A DNA stretch of 64,000 nt. Source: Cladorhizidae sp. MBARI D1340-BT2. Lineage: Eukaryota; Porifera; Demospongiae; Poecilosclerida; Cladorhizidae. A model generated the notes under the pieces. It saw only the letters and a program-made list of their open reading frames with translations, searched no databases and had not been told where the DNA came from. Below, piece after piece: positions 23,566-34,788 of the stretch (within the stretch, counting starts at the first letter, position 1; every line of letters begins with the position of its first letter). Both the position numbers and the translations under genes were made by a program. The stretch lies in assembly GCA_028752905.1 (NCBI GenBank), contig JAQNBH010000006.1:22678311-22742310 (forward strand), written 5' to 3'.

Positions 23566-24270
23566 ATTTGATATATTGTTACATATTATTATTGTTATTT
23601 GGCATATTGTTACATGTTATTATTGTTATTTGATATATTGTTACATGTTATTATTGTTATTTGGCATATTGTTACATGTTATTATTGTTATTTGATATAT
23701 TGTTACATGTTATTATTGTTATTTGGCATATTGTTACATTTTATTATTGTTATTTGGAAAATTGTTATAATAATTATTGTTACATGTTATTATTGTTATT
23801 TGGCATATTGTTACATGTTATTATTGTTATTTGGCAAATTGTTACATGTAATTATTGTTGTTTGGTATATTGTTACATGTTATTATTGTTATTTGGCATA
23901 TTGTTACATGTTATTATTGTTATTTGGCATAATTGTTAAATGTTATTATTGTTATTTGGTATAATTATTGTTACTGTAATTTGGTATACTGTTACATGTT
24001 ATTATTGTTATTTAGTATATTGTTACATGTTATTATTGTTGTTAGGTATATTGTTACATGTAATTATTGTTATTTGGTATATTGTTACATGTTATTATTG
24101 TTATTTTGGCGTATATTGTTGCATGCTATTATTGTTATTTGGCATATTGTTACATGTTATTACTGTTATTTGGCATATTGTTTATATTTTTATTTGGTAT
24201 ATTGTTACATGTTATTAATGTTATTTGGCATATTGTTATTGTTATTTGACATAATTGTTACATGTTATAT
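23566..24270. repeat. 31-bp minisatellite, ~22 copies
   Basis: Unit approximately ATTGTTACATGTTATTATTG then TTATTTGGCAT. Because 31 is not a multiple of three and the unit lacks stops in several frames, it creates overlapping spurious frames rich in Y, I, L and C. Confidence 0.95.
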
Positions 24271-24289
24271 TTGTTGCTATATCCACCCA

Positions 24290-26110
24290 GTCAATTCATC
24301 ACAGAAAACTGCAAAGTTGGTACTTGCATTGTAGATGGTGCCGACTATGATCATAAGCTAACTGAAAATAAAATTTAATTTCACGACATTAGCTGAGAAA
24401 AATGGGTTATCAATACACAACTTTTCATGACATATTTCTCTGCATGTCTTCATATTGATGTAAAAAAATAACAGATGTTCTAAACCAGCTAGACATATAG
24501 ATTATTAGGCTTCTTATGTCAGAGGCATAACATAATTTCTTTATTTGTTCCAAGAGGTTTTGTTAAGAATGCCTAAATTCCCATAAACACCCAAACAGTA
24601 TTCCAAAGTAAGTAACACATACCAGGAATTTCATATGCTTGCTGATCAGAAAAGGATTGAACCTGTAGTATTAACAAAAAATCACATTAAAATAAGCAAG
24701 CAAAGAGTATTAGCTCACATGTGTGGATGAAGACCTTCTGATAGGTCAAATTTTGGAACAGCACTTGTAGGAAATCCTGGATAAAATATATGTTTAATCA
24801 GAGAATGCACTCATACTGCATAGTGGTGGCTGCTATGCTAATACAATCAATGTTTGGTGCCATACTAGAGTGGTGTACTTTTAAAACCCACTTTTCACAT
24901 TTTCTGTGATAATTTAAAACCATATTTTTTTAGAGCACATGTTAAAATTGTAATAGTCACCCTAATTTCTTGACTTACATCTTTGAACTAAGCTGATGAA
25001 AATAGGATATGAATAGATACATTATTTCATATTGCATTTCAATTGATATTATTATAATTCATTTTGAAATTATAGAACTTCAAGACCTCTTTTCAACTAG
25101 TAGGTGGGCCTTCACATTTCTAATCATAGCATCTTTACTAATTAAAAAGTGGATCCCTTTATCTTGATAACACAAGGTTAAAAATAACCCTTGTGTTTCT
25201 TGTAATTTGATGTGGACACTTTCATTGTGTGGGCCAATTTTTGTAAAACTATCCACATAAATATTATCCAAACTAATTTACACATACCAGTATTATCTCT
25301 GGCTTGTTTATCAGAGAAGGATAGAGTCTGTAAAATAAAACATTCATTAAATCTAGCAAACACAACCATAGAAGATTGGCACACCTGTGTGGATCTTTTA
25401 ATTGGATGACCTGATGTCTCAATTTTTGTACCAGCACTTGTAGGCAATCGAGGGTCTAAAGTTCAGTAATCTAAATATAAATCAAGAATGCATTCATACT
25501 ATATATGTAGGGATAATAAATCTGACCTGTATTATAGTAAATTGCAGTGCATTACTAAGAACAAGTGGACATAACGTCATAATTACATGACCTTAAATGG
25601 AGGTGATAGCATTCCATTTTTCACCTAGATATATGGAAATACAACATCTGTCCAGAGCTATTAAACTTTACACCAAATCACTAATACACAATGAACATAA
25701 TCTGACACCATCTTATAGTACATATTTCTCGGCACTTCATCATCAGATTGTTGAAAAAAATTATACAAGTTCTAAAATACTAGAGCGCTAGAACTGTAGG
25801 CAGCATGGGTTAGAATGAGGGCTAGTGGCTCCTTTTGATTAAAAAAATCGATTTATTTTGCATAATTCTTTTGCATAATTCATATGGTAAAAACAAAAAT
25901 CCATAGCAGTGTTCCACAGTAACTTACACATACCAGGATATTCATCAGTTTACTCAACAGAAAAAGGTTAAAGCTGAAGAAGAGAACAATCATTATTATA
26001 ATAAACAACCTCATACAATAATAGTCACTTGTGCGGGTGTCTTGAGTGGAAGCCCTCCTCCTCATGTCCTTCCTTTTTGTATAGTACTTGTAGGCAATCC
26101 AGGAACTAAA
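24290..26110 (-). repeat. diverged copy of the paired mini-exon array
   Basis: Aligns with 28,560-30,100 (and 36,040-37,560) at moderate identity over its length, for example the shared CAATGTTTGGTGCCATACTA at about 24,845 and 29,140. It carries minus-strand pairs of short exon-like blocks near 24,612-24,780, 25,288-25,455 and 25,930-26,100. The middle pair is the cleanest; the last has stop codons. Confidence 0.8.
25288..25455 (-). CDS. two-exon repeat unit (71 nt + 40 nt), 37-residue repeat of unknown function
   Basis: On the minus strand a 71-nt exon (25,455-25,385) is bounded by CTTTAG and GTGTGCC. A 57-nt intron and a 40-nt exon (25,327-25,288) follow, bounded by TTTTACAG and GTATGTG. 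Together they are 111 nt, which is 37 codons in a consistent phase, giving PRLPTSAGTKIETSGHPIKR... then TLSFSDKQARDNT. Related pairs recur at about 24,612-24,780, 28,905-29,085, 29,545-29,720, 36,370-36,545 and 37,015-37,185, with single 71-nt blocks near 27,437-27,507 and 34,915-34,985. Several copies carry frameshifts or lost acceptor sites. I do not recognise the protein. Confidence 0.5.
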
Positions 26111-26976
26111 TTTTATATAATCACAGTTTACAACAGAATGTACTTGTCATAGCAGAACAGCTGCAAATTTTGTTTGCAAAATATTTGGCATATTTTATTT
26201 GAGTTTGATGTGCTTTTGTTTTTACTGAATGGATGTTTGAGGCTGTAATAAATTTTCTTGTGTTCGGAAGGTGTCTACATACATGGAGAAGTTGTGGGAC
26301 TGATCCATATAGCTAACTGTAATCTATGCCCCCAAAAGACAAAATCTCCACATGTTGCTCTCTTCCTCATACTAAAAGCAAATGCTGGTTGAGTTTCTCA
26401 TCATTGGAGTAGAAATGACCATCATCTTCACTATCCATTGTTAGAGAGTGAGCTTAGTTAATAATTTCAGGTTTAAAGTTCCGGAGGAGTTCATAATTCC
26501 ATGTATTGAGCGAATTGAATATGTATGGAACTCACCCAGATGCATCTTATAATGATGTGGAGGAAGATTAGTTTGATTCATTCACGAGCTGGAGGCATTT
26601 ACACCTCCTACATGCAAGGGCAGTTTCTGACAGCTCTAATAAATTTTAATTCTATAGCTGAAACTCAAATAAAGCATATCAAACTCTAATAGAGCACAAA
26701 CAATTATAGCAGTCGATGCATTGCAACCGAGCAATAATAGAATATGAGTCAAGCAATTCAAGCATAGAATGGTGCTGGTTGCAAGCATGCAACATGTAGG
26801 TGCCAATTGAGCTCAGTTTAGCTAAATATTGCACACATAAACAAGTCAATTATAGTGTTGATGTTCCTTACCAATTTCAGTTCTTTACCAATTTCAGTTT
26901 GTTATAGATGGACCTAAAATATATATTTTTTAAATGAATCCAGATTTTAATTCGTTAATTTTTTATATCTGCTAGG
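26111..26976. other. region without recognised gene
   Basis: No long frame and no motif. The segment ends where the tandem-duplicated sequence begins (ATGGGTGTGTCC at 26,977). Confidence 0.5.
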
Positions 26977-27169
26977 ATGGGTGTGTCCGTTTCATCCACT
27001 AGATACAGCAAGCATCCACCTCTCAGCTTTTTAATGTGAATATCTAAATACCCATGGGTTAATCCTGTTGTTTTAGAATGTGGTAAACAACCAGCGACAT
27101 TTTATAATAGTGATCTGTTTTGGTTATCAAAGGTAATTCAATTCTCTGTCTTCACCATACTCCCTCTAG

Positions 27170-27313
27170 ATTTCTTCGAACTATGCGTGTCTACCAAGAT
27201 CTGTTGTGGAGAAGTTCGTTCAATTATGTAGTGTGATTAACTTTCAGAAGCCACAAACCAACAGTGCCCCACTTAAACCTATCATTTCTTCTGGGTTTAT
27301 GACTCGAGGACAG
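27170..27313 (+). pseudogene. isolated KRBA2-like exon 3
   Basis: This exon encodes the Cys half of the integrase zinc finger and the linker before the DDE core: YACLPRSVVEKFVQLCSVIN, then PLKPIISSGFMTRGQ. It is bordered by CCCTCTAG and GTAATATT. Exons 1-2 are absent upstream and exon 4 downstream, because this copy is the left edge of the tandem array. The frame is open. Confidence 0.85.
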
Positions 27314-30194
27314 GTAATATTATTAGTACCAAATATGTTGGTATTTAGCATCGTCTTATTATAAGGATTGAGTTTGAAAGTTAAAACAATCACTGTAAAA
27401 TTAAGCAAGCAAACAATACGATAGATTATTGGCTCACATGTCTGGATGGTTGTGATGGAAGACCTGATGTCCTAAGTTTTGGACCACCACTTATAGGCAA
27501 TCCAGGATCTAAAGTTTGAGTATATATCAAGAATGTATTCATACTATGTAAGGACAATAAATCAGAGCTTATCCTTGGTGGCACAATAATCAACAAAGTA
27601 CAGTGCATTTATAAAGAATAAGTGGAAAAACTGTCAATATTATAAGACTTTGAAAGGAGATGAATGTCTTCCAACTTTCACCTACCTCCATTGTAACACA
27701 CTCTCTGCCCAGAGCTGTTTTAACTTTACACCAATACACAATGAACACAAGCTGACTACATCTTATACACTATATTTATCGGAACTTCATCAGAATGTTG
27801 GAAAAAATTATACAAGTTCTAAAATGCTACAGCTGTAGAGCAGTAGGAGGCTAGAGCATGTAGCTGCTGATTCAGCTCTCAGATTAGCTCCACACATACA
27901 ATTCAATTATTGTGTTTATGTTCTTTACCAATTTTAGTTTGTTATGGATAGACTTAAAATAAATTTCATGGATTTTTTTTAATGTCCATCAGGCACTACC
28001 ATAGTGAAGTATCATGGTAAGCTGGAATTCCTTTTTGAACTAAAGATGGAAGAAACTACCATCAGGATGCTAAGAAACTGCTTAAATAAGTTAGAGCTAA
28101 GACATGATTTTTTTAATATCAACCTCCATTGAATATAGAGAGTACCAGTGCAATACCTGGCTATAAAAATACATACCTACCCTAAGGGAAATAAAGGGAG
28201 TCGAACTACTCACTCGCCTTGAACATCTAAGGTGGGTGCTTGAATTATGAAATTTGAATGTTGATTGTAAAATGCACACCCTGTGTTACCATTGCAATGA
28301 AGATAGAAGTTAGTTAGCTCTAGGTGAGGATTTGCTGGTTGTGTTTTACCATTGCAATAAAGTTAGAGGTTAGTTAGCCCTAGGTGAGGATTTGCTGGTT
28401 GTTTCAATGTCTAGCTGGTGCCTCTACTTTAGCTAAGGCGTTATTGATCCCCTCATTGATTAAAACTATCAAGTAGTCGACTTCAGGTTCAACAAAGTCT
28501 ACCAATGGATTTTTATTGCTAACTTTCCTTATATCTTTGCTATCTGTCACATTACTATGATGCACTGGGCGGTCGCTACAAGCATCCAGTCATCAGAGAA
28601 AATTGCATAGTGGATACTTGTAATGTGGAAGGTGCTGACTATGTTCCTATGCAAACTGAAGTGCAAATTTAATGTTTGTGACATGATCTGAGAAAAATAG
28701 GTTATCAATAGACACAATCTTTCATATGACATTTTTCTCAGCATGTATTCATATTGATGTAAATCTCACAGATGTTCTAATCAAGCTATCCTATACAATA
28801 TTAGGGTTCTTATGACAATGAGATTACAAAATTTCTTTATTAGTTCCGAGAGAATTTTGTCATAAACACCTCATCTAAACAGTATTCCAAAACAGTATTC
28901 CAAACAAACCAGGAATTTCATAGGCTTGCTCACCAGTCAAGGATAGAGCCTGTAGGATTAACAAAGCAACACATTAAAATAGGCAAGAAAACAATATAAT
29001 AGAGTATTGGCTCACAAGTATGGCTGGAAGACCATCTCCTGAGAGGCCAAAAGTTGGAACATCATTTGTAGGCAATCCTGGATAAAAAATGGGACATTTT
29101 AGAATGCGTTTATACTGTGTGCATACTAAGATAATACAATCAATGTTTGGTGCCATACTAGAGTGGTGTAGTTTTAGGACCTACTTTTCCCATTGTGTTT
29201 TAAAAGAATGCTTGTTTATAGAGCATATGTAAAAATTGTCAGAGTAATCCTACTTTCTTGACTGACATCTTTGAACATGAGCTGAGAAAAATAGGATATG
29301 AACACAATATTTCATGTTGCATTTCCTTTGGCATATATTTCATCTTGAAATTATAGAACTTCTAAATTAATTCCCTTTATCTTGGATAACCTGAGGAAAA
29401 ATATAACCTTCGTGCTTCTTAATCCTTCGTGCTTGTTGATTAATTTAATGAAAGCACGTTTATTGTATGGATCAATTTGTGTAAAAATTATCCACATGGA
29501 AAAATAAACAGATTGAATAAATCCAGTATTCCAAACTAAGTTACACCTACCGAGATTTTCACTGGCTTGCTTATCAGGGAAGGATGGAGTCTCAAAAATA
29601 TAACATTCATTAAATCAAGAAAATACAACAATAGAGTATACACCTGTATGGATCTTTTGAATGGAAGACCTCTGATGTCCCAATATTTCTACCAGCACTT
29701 GTAGGCAATCCAGGGTCTAAAGTTACAGTAATCAAAATATAAATCAAGAATGCATTCATACTATATATGTAGGGATAATAAATCACAGCTGTATCGTGAT
29801 CCTCTAAATAATAAATTGCGTGCATATATAAAGAACAGGTGGACAAACTGTCAGAATTACATGATATTAAAAGAAGTCAATGATTTCCATTTTTCACCAC
29901 ATACAACCTAAATACATTATCAGTCTCCAGAGCTCCAAGTTTCTGTTTAACTTGACACTGATACACAATGAACATTAGCTGAGAAAAATGAGAGATAAAA
30001 AACACATCTCATGGTATATATATATTTCTTGGCAATTCTTCATCTGATGTTTGTCAAAAGTTATAGAAGTTCTAAAACTGCTAGGGCGTTAGAGTAGTAG
30101 GCATCTAGGGCTAGAGGCTCCTATTGATGACAAGTACAAACTTTGGCTTTCTATTTCAAAAAGGTTGTGATAAATAACTGAATACAGAAAAAAT

Positions 30195-30300
30195 ATGGTG
30201 ATCTTGGTGGTCTTGGCTTCAGTTCAGGTTCTCGAGAGTGGCTCCCCAGCAGCCAGGGAAGTCCATTCCGATTCAACTGCTAACATTCTGGTGCCAGGCA
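30195..30300 (-). mobile_element. Penelope-like 3' coding fragment
   Basis: Matches 21,470-21,570 (the GGTGGTCGTGGCTTCAAGTT region and CCAGCAGCCAGG.AAGTCCAT), which encodes the C-terminus of the endonuclease ORF on the minus strand. It lies just left of the piggyBac TTAA. Confidence 0.75.
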
Positions 30301-30540
30301 GCGCAATGAAAAGTACAAGTAGTCGGAGATTCTGTGTTTGTGTTTTAACCGCTTCACCGCATAGAAGCGCGAGATTGAGTGACCGTCGCGTTAATAATTA
30401 TTAAACATCAACCGTTGACTCTACATATTCAAAACTTACCGTAAATGTGCACGATGGACTGTTCTATTTCACCAAAAAATTTAAGAACCGTAGCACGTAG
30501 GTAACTGTGACGTCAAACAATTTTGAATTCAAGCAAAATA

Positions 30541-31361
30541 ATGGCTGAAATATTTGATCGTGCTCGCGTGTTAGAGCTGTTGTTTGATGGCGGTTTCGAC
30601 CTCTCTGACTATGATAGAGATGAAGATGATGAAGGTCAAGTGTCTTCCTTCCTTGGTGATGAGGTATTAGACCCTAAGGAGTTGGCAGCTTTTTGTCCAG
30701 AGCTTTAACTTCAACTCCTCAGGATGTTGGACCAAACACTTCAAGTGCCAGTGCTTCTGATGGAGCTTTTATGACTCCTGATGAAGAGTATGAGTTGCTT
30801 GGTAAGTATGAGTGGATATCTATAGAATGGAATATAATATTTGAGCTATCAAGAGACATAATAAGCCAGAAATATATATCACTAGGTTATAAAGTTCCTA
30901 GTTATAAAGTTCACTAGGTTGTAAAGTTCATAATAATAATCTTTTATATAGGTTTAGCCACTGATCTTGAATCTGCTGAATCTCTGAGTGATCCTGCAAA
31001 CTCTCCTCCGAGTGGTCCTGCAAACTCGCCCCCAATTGCTTCTCCTACCATCTTCTCCTTCATTTGATGTAGTTCCATCTTCTGACTCAGAAGTATCACT
31101 GTTACCTTCTGATCGCTGAGACAGGGGGCGTGTTGGATGCCGAGGCCGAGGAAAAGGCCAAGGAAGAGGAAAAAGCCAAGGAAGAGGAAAAGGCCAAGGA
31201 AGAGGAAAAGGCCAAGGAAGAGGAAAAAGCCAAGGAAGAGGTAAAGGCCAAGGAAAAGGGAAAGGCCAAGGAAGAGGAAAAGGCCAAGGAAGAGGAAAAA
31301 GCCAAGGAAGAGGAAAAGGCCAAGGAAGAGGAAAAGGCCAAGGAAGAAGTCGAGGCCAGAG
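30541..31361 (+). pseudogene. piggyBac transposase N-terminal region
   Basis: Exon-like frame from MAEIFDRARVLELLFDGGFD through an acidic stretch (DYDRDEDDEG) typical of piggyBac N-termini. A TAA follows at about 30,706; the second copy has CAA there. After an apparent intron (donor GTAAGT near 30,802, acceptor TATATAG near 30,953) comes a Ser/Pro/Asp-rich segment. With one frameshift it continues into a Gly/Arg/Lys/Gln-rich repeat (RGRGKGQGRGK) ending at a GAG/GTAAGAG donor-like site near 31,353. The RGRG-type linker normally precedes the catalytic domain, which is absent here. Confidence 0.6.
31136..31360. repeat. 18-bp minisatellite GGCCAAGGAAGAGGAAAA
   Basis: About 12 nearly perfect units. 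Because 18 is divisible by 3, several frames stay open. The plus strand gives GRGKGQ or EEKAKE repeats and the minus strand gives FLGLFL or SLAFSS repeats. The GRGKGQ frame best fits the piggyBac linker. Confidence 0.95.
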
Positions 31362-31474
31362 GTAAGAGGCACAAGACCTTTTGTCACTGCTCTCTTTGTG
31401 GTATTAGCCTTTGTGCTGTGCGTGGAAGGACATGCTTCAGGGAATTCCACACACTCTCTGACTACTCGCACTAG
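31355..31474 (+). pseudogene. piggyBac C-terminal Cys-rich motif
   Basis: The segment KRHKTFCHCSLCGISLC, then GRTCFREFHTLSDY, matches the C-terminal half of the Cys-rich zinc-binding domain that ends piggyBac transposases and binds the element termini. The first CX2C pair is missing. It is in frame with the EEKAKE repeat reading (ORF 31,130-31,474). Its position directly after the N-terminal linker shows that the catalytic domain has been deleted. Confidence 0.75.
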
Positions 31475-32088
31475 CTTCCTTTTCTCTTCGAGATTTTCTT
31501 TGTATTGCTTTTGTAGTATGTACATGTGTTAGGCATGTACATGTATACTTCTTTTCTTTATCATTTATGCATGCAGACATGTGTAGTACACGTATGTTTT
31601 CTTGATGAGTCTTTGCTTTATTGTGCCTTTCTGCAACATCTTGAAATTTTCAACTTTCAATACAGCCAGACCTTCCTCGTGGTGCTTGACAACAGTCAAT
31701 ACTCTTATAGACTGACAAACATGGCTATATCCTGCAAAATAGAAAAATTAGGGCATTCAATATTCATAAATTATGCCAAAAAATGTACATTTTTCAGATT
31801 ATATGCTGTTTGCAGTTCGATAAGCGACCATATTTTAGTATTTGATCTGAAAAACCATAAAGTATACTTGTAATAGTCGATAAATGCAGTGATAAAAAGT
31901 ATTCTAATCAAAAAATGGCTTGTGGTTTGGTTGCTAGGCAACACATTTATCACCAAGTTGATCAGTAACTCTTTGTCAATCATGTGATATGCGGTTGCTG
32001 GGGACTTTTCTGAACCAATGATCAGATACAAAAATTAAAGTAAAGATAGGTCAAAATCTCAAAATGAAGTCGACGGTGAAAGCGTTAA

Positions 32089-33240
32089 TATGGCTGGCAA
32101 TAATGCTTAACATGTTTCTAGTTCTTCTACTAGATCTGGATCCTTGCCTTTCCATAACGAGCCTCACAACCAAGTTAATTTTTTTGCCCAAGCAACCTTT
32201 TTGAAAAAGACAGTGTTAGGATCATTCCAGACGACTTAGTTCCTTTCGTAGCAGTGGCTTAATTTTGAAGGTCGAGTGCCCTGTTATCTTTGCTTGACAG
32301 TTGTGACAAGGATAGTCCATGAAGGCTTGAATCTCTAATGCTCTGTAAATAAGAATGGAATTGCTAACTGGATAATATTTATATCTTTATGCAAGCATAC
32401 AGTCAGGTAGGTAATTATTACTTGTAGTTATGTATATGGAAATATGCAATAGTTTCCTACAAGCAGCATAAACAGATGCAGTATCACAAGCATTCTGTGT
32501 AGTATTAGCTACCTGAACAACAACACGCAATTTAAGTGAGATGCTTAGCAGTTCTTAGCAATGGCTACTAAACCATCATTCCTCGAATTCTTTCCAAGAC
32601 AGGGATTTGGAATCAGCAGCCACAACGACCATAGTGATAGGAATTCTTATAAGTTGCTGAAGTTTATGAGGGAAGATGATTCCAAGATATATGCAGTAAA
32701 AAAATTATAATTCAGCATGCTAGCTTGTAAAAAATAGAACACTACATCCGTCATCAGTGTTTGGATGAGCTATTGAGAATAATGACTTGAATATACAGAG
32801 AAGGATGCTGGGGACCTGTAAGTATTATGCAAATATTGATTCTTGTGATGTGTGCAACCAATGCTACAAGAACTATCTTTAATTGCATGAAAGATAATGA
32901 AGATCTACCTATACTAACCATAAAGCAAGAGAGTATTATATTTTATAAAAAAATATGATCATAGGCATTTTTGTAAACATTGAGACAACGTTTTGCTTAT
33001 GTCTCAAAGTATAAATGCACAGGGTTAATAATATTTATTACCACAATGCCCGGACCATTGTGTCAGTACTACTCCACAGAACACTTGTGGCACTGCCTTT
33101 CTATATACTGCTTGAAGGCAATTGTTGCATCTCGACAATTACAATATATATGTTACCCGCAAACCTGGAATTTGCTCAATCCTAGGATCGCGAAAGCCAA
33201 TACCTGATCACCAATTAGATCAAAACAAGTTTGCTCCCAC
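32089..33240. other. region without recognised gene
   Basis: A short frame at about 32,562-32,709 (MATKPSFLEFFPRQGFG...) is conserved in the second unit at 40,015 but has no recognisable domain. Conservation is expected from the recent duplication alone. Confidence 0.4.
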
Positions 33241-34788
33241 ATGGGAAGAGGTTGTAGGAAGGAGAAATGGAAGGAGAGAATGCCTATGATGATTAATGTT
33301 CAGCAAACCTTTCTTTCTGGAAGGAACCTTGGAAGGAAAACCATATCAAGAACAAAGGGACAAGCTGTTGTCAAATTTCTGAAAGGGGAGATGGCGAACA
33401 GTGATCCTAAATTCAATTTATGGGTGAAACAAAAATGTTTTAACTTTTGGAGTACCCAGCTCTTGGGCTTAAGGATGTACTTTGTATATACATCAGCAAA
33501 GAAAAAGGTGATTAAACCCATATAGCCAGTGATATATTTAGTGAGACATATTTTGTTGTTAGACAGGTCTCCTTATTTTATAAGTTTAAAGCCACAAGTC
33601 AAGTGCCAATCTATAGGCATGGATGATAATAACAAAGACAAAACTTTGTTTAATTGATTGAAATCCAGTAGCCATTCGCTTCATGAGCCAGATGCTTTAC
33701 TGAATCGCAGTTATACGGTGTCATTTTAATCTAATCTTTTTTTCAGGATGAGAATGACTCCTCCATCCTTGGTCATTATCGGAGAGTGGCTTACATTGAA
33801 GAGTTTCATACTATTTTGAATAGAGTGCACTGTGATGTTCAAGGTCATATGGGCTATAAAAGGCTCTAGCCGAGGTACAGAATGTCTATCATTTCTATAT
33901 AAAAACAGATTCTATGCATGTGATCTTGTGTTTGAAATGTAGCCCTTGATGCATGCTCTCATTTTGGCACTCAAATATTGTAGGTACAGTGTAGCTCTAC
34001 TGGTTGAGCACCTAAAGATTGCATGTGAGATTGAAAATTGTGACTGACTGTCAGTTATATAAGCTGTGCATAATATGGGTATAGCTCATGTCAACCATAA
34101 AATGTTTTTAATCAGGTGACCATGAATATTTGAATTGAGGTCCTGACATAAAGTTGCTATCTCTAACTTTTATATGGTTTTGGTAAGTGCAAACATACAA
34201 TTTGTCATATCCAAATTCAATTGAGTCCAAGGGCAGTGCAGCGCAGCATATGAGTAAAACACTACTATTGTAGTAGTAACCTCCAATTCACTTTTATTGA
34301 AAAATTGGAACACCCGGAAGTTACATTTTGGACACAACATAAAACACTCGATATGAAGTATGTTGACGTTTGGATGTTATGAATCCTTATGTTTCACCTA
34401 TTTCCTATTTTATATCGGTTTGACCTACATCCTTCTAATAGTAGCAAAAACATGGGTGTGTCCGTTTCATCCACTAGATACAGCAAGCATCCACCTCTCA
34501 GCTTTTTAATGTGAGTATCTAATTACCCATGGGTTAATCCTGTTGTTTTAGTATGTGGTAAACAACCAGCGACATTTTATAATAGTGATCTGTTTTGGTT
34601 ATCAAAGGTAATTCAATTCTCTGTCTTCACCATACTCCCTCTAGATTTCTTCGAACTATGCATGTCTATCAAGATCTGTTGTGGAGAAGTACGTTCAATT
34701 ATGTAGTGTGATTAACCTTCAGAAGCCACAAACCAACAGTGCCCCACTTAAACCTATCATTTCTTCTGGGTTTATGACTCGAGGACAG
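33241..34788 (+). pseudogene. KRBA2-like integrase, exons 1-3 (unit 1)
   Basis: Exon 1 (33,241-33,507) encodes KGQAVVKFLKGEMANSDPKF. A one-base loss relative to unit 2 spoils the end of exon 1. Exon 2 (33,747-about 33,874) encodes YRRVAYIEEFHTILNRVHCD, then GHMGYK, which is the His half of the zinc finger, and then hits TAG. Exon 3 (34,645-34,788) encodes the Cys half and lies in the start of unit 2. Exon 4 onward is missing, because the next tandem unit begins inside intron 3. It cannot encode an integrase core. Confidence 0.8.

Larger units (their letters stand above)
30345..32088 (+). mobile_element. internally deleted piggyBac element, copy 1 (1,744 bp)
   Basis: Bounded by TTAA on both sides (30,345-30,348 and 32,085-32,088) with matching termini, TTAACCGCTTCACCG on the left and TTAACGCTTTCACCG on the right (reverse complement). 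The interior keeps the first and last parts of a piggyBac transposase but not the catalytic DDD core, which is replaced by an 18-bp repeat. It is therefore a non-autonomous deletion derivative. Confidence 0.85.
26977..34451. repeat. tandem duplication unit 1 (7,475 bp)
   Basis: Nearly identical to 34,452-41,902 throughout, with scattered substitutions and small indels. The first 382 bp (26,977-27,358) recur a third time at 41,903-42,286, so the order is A-B-A-B-A, where A contains KRBA2-like exon 3. Contents: exon 3, mini-exon pairs, a ~60-bp tandem duplication near 28,290-28,400, a Penelope fragment, an internally deleted piggyBac and KRBA2-like exons 1-2. Confidence 0.96.

Noticed and set aside
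23599..24334. Overlapping 60-133-codon frames rich in C, Y, I and L
   Set aside because: Translations of the 31-bp minisatellite in rotating frames; no non-repetitive content.
30944..31525. 193-codon minus-strand frame with FLGLFL repeats, resembling a membrane protein
   Set aside because: Reverse-strand reading of the 18-bp repeat; the plus strand carries the recognisable piggyBac parts. The same applies to the copy at 38,397-38,978.
31526..32031. Frames of 115 and 86 codons in the piggyBac 3' region, conserved in unit 2
   Set aside because: Conservation follows from the recent tandem duplication; they overlap on opposite strands and include the element terminus.
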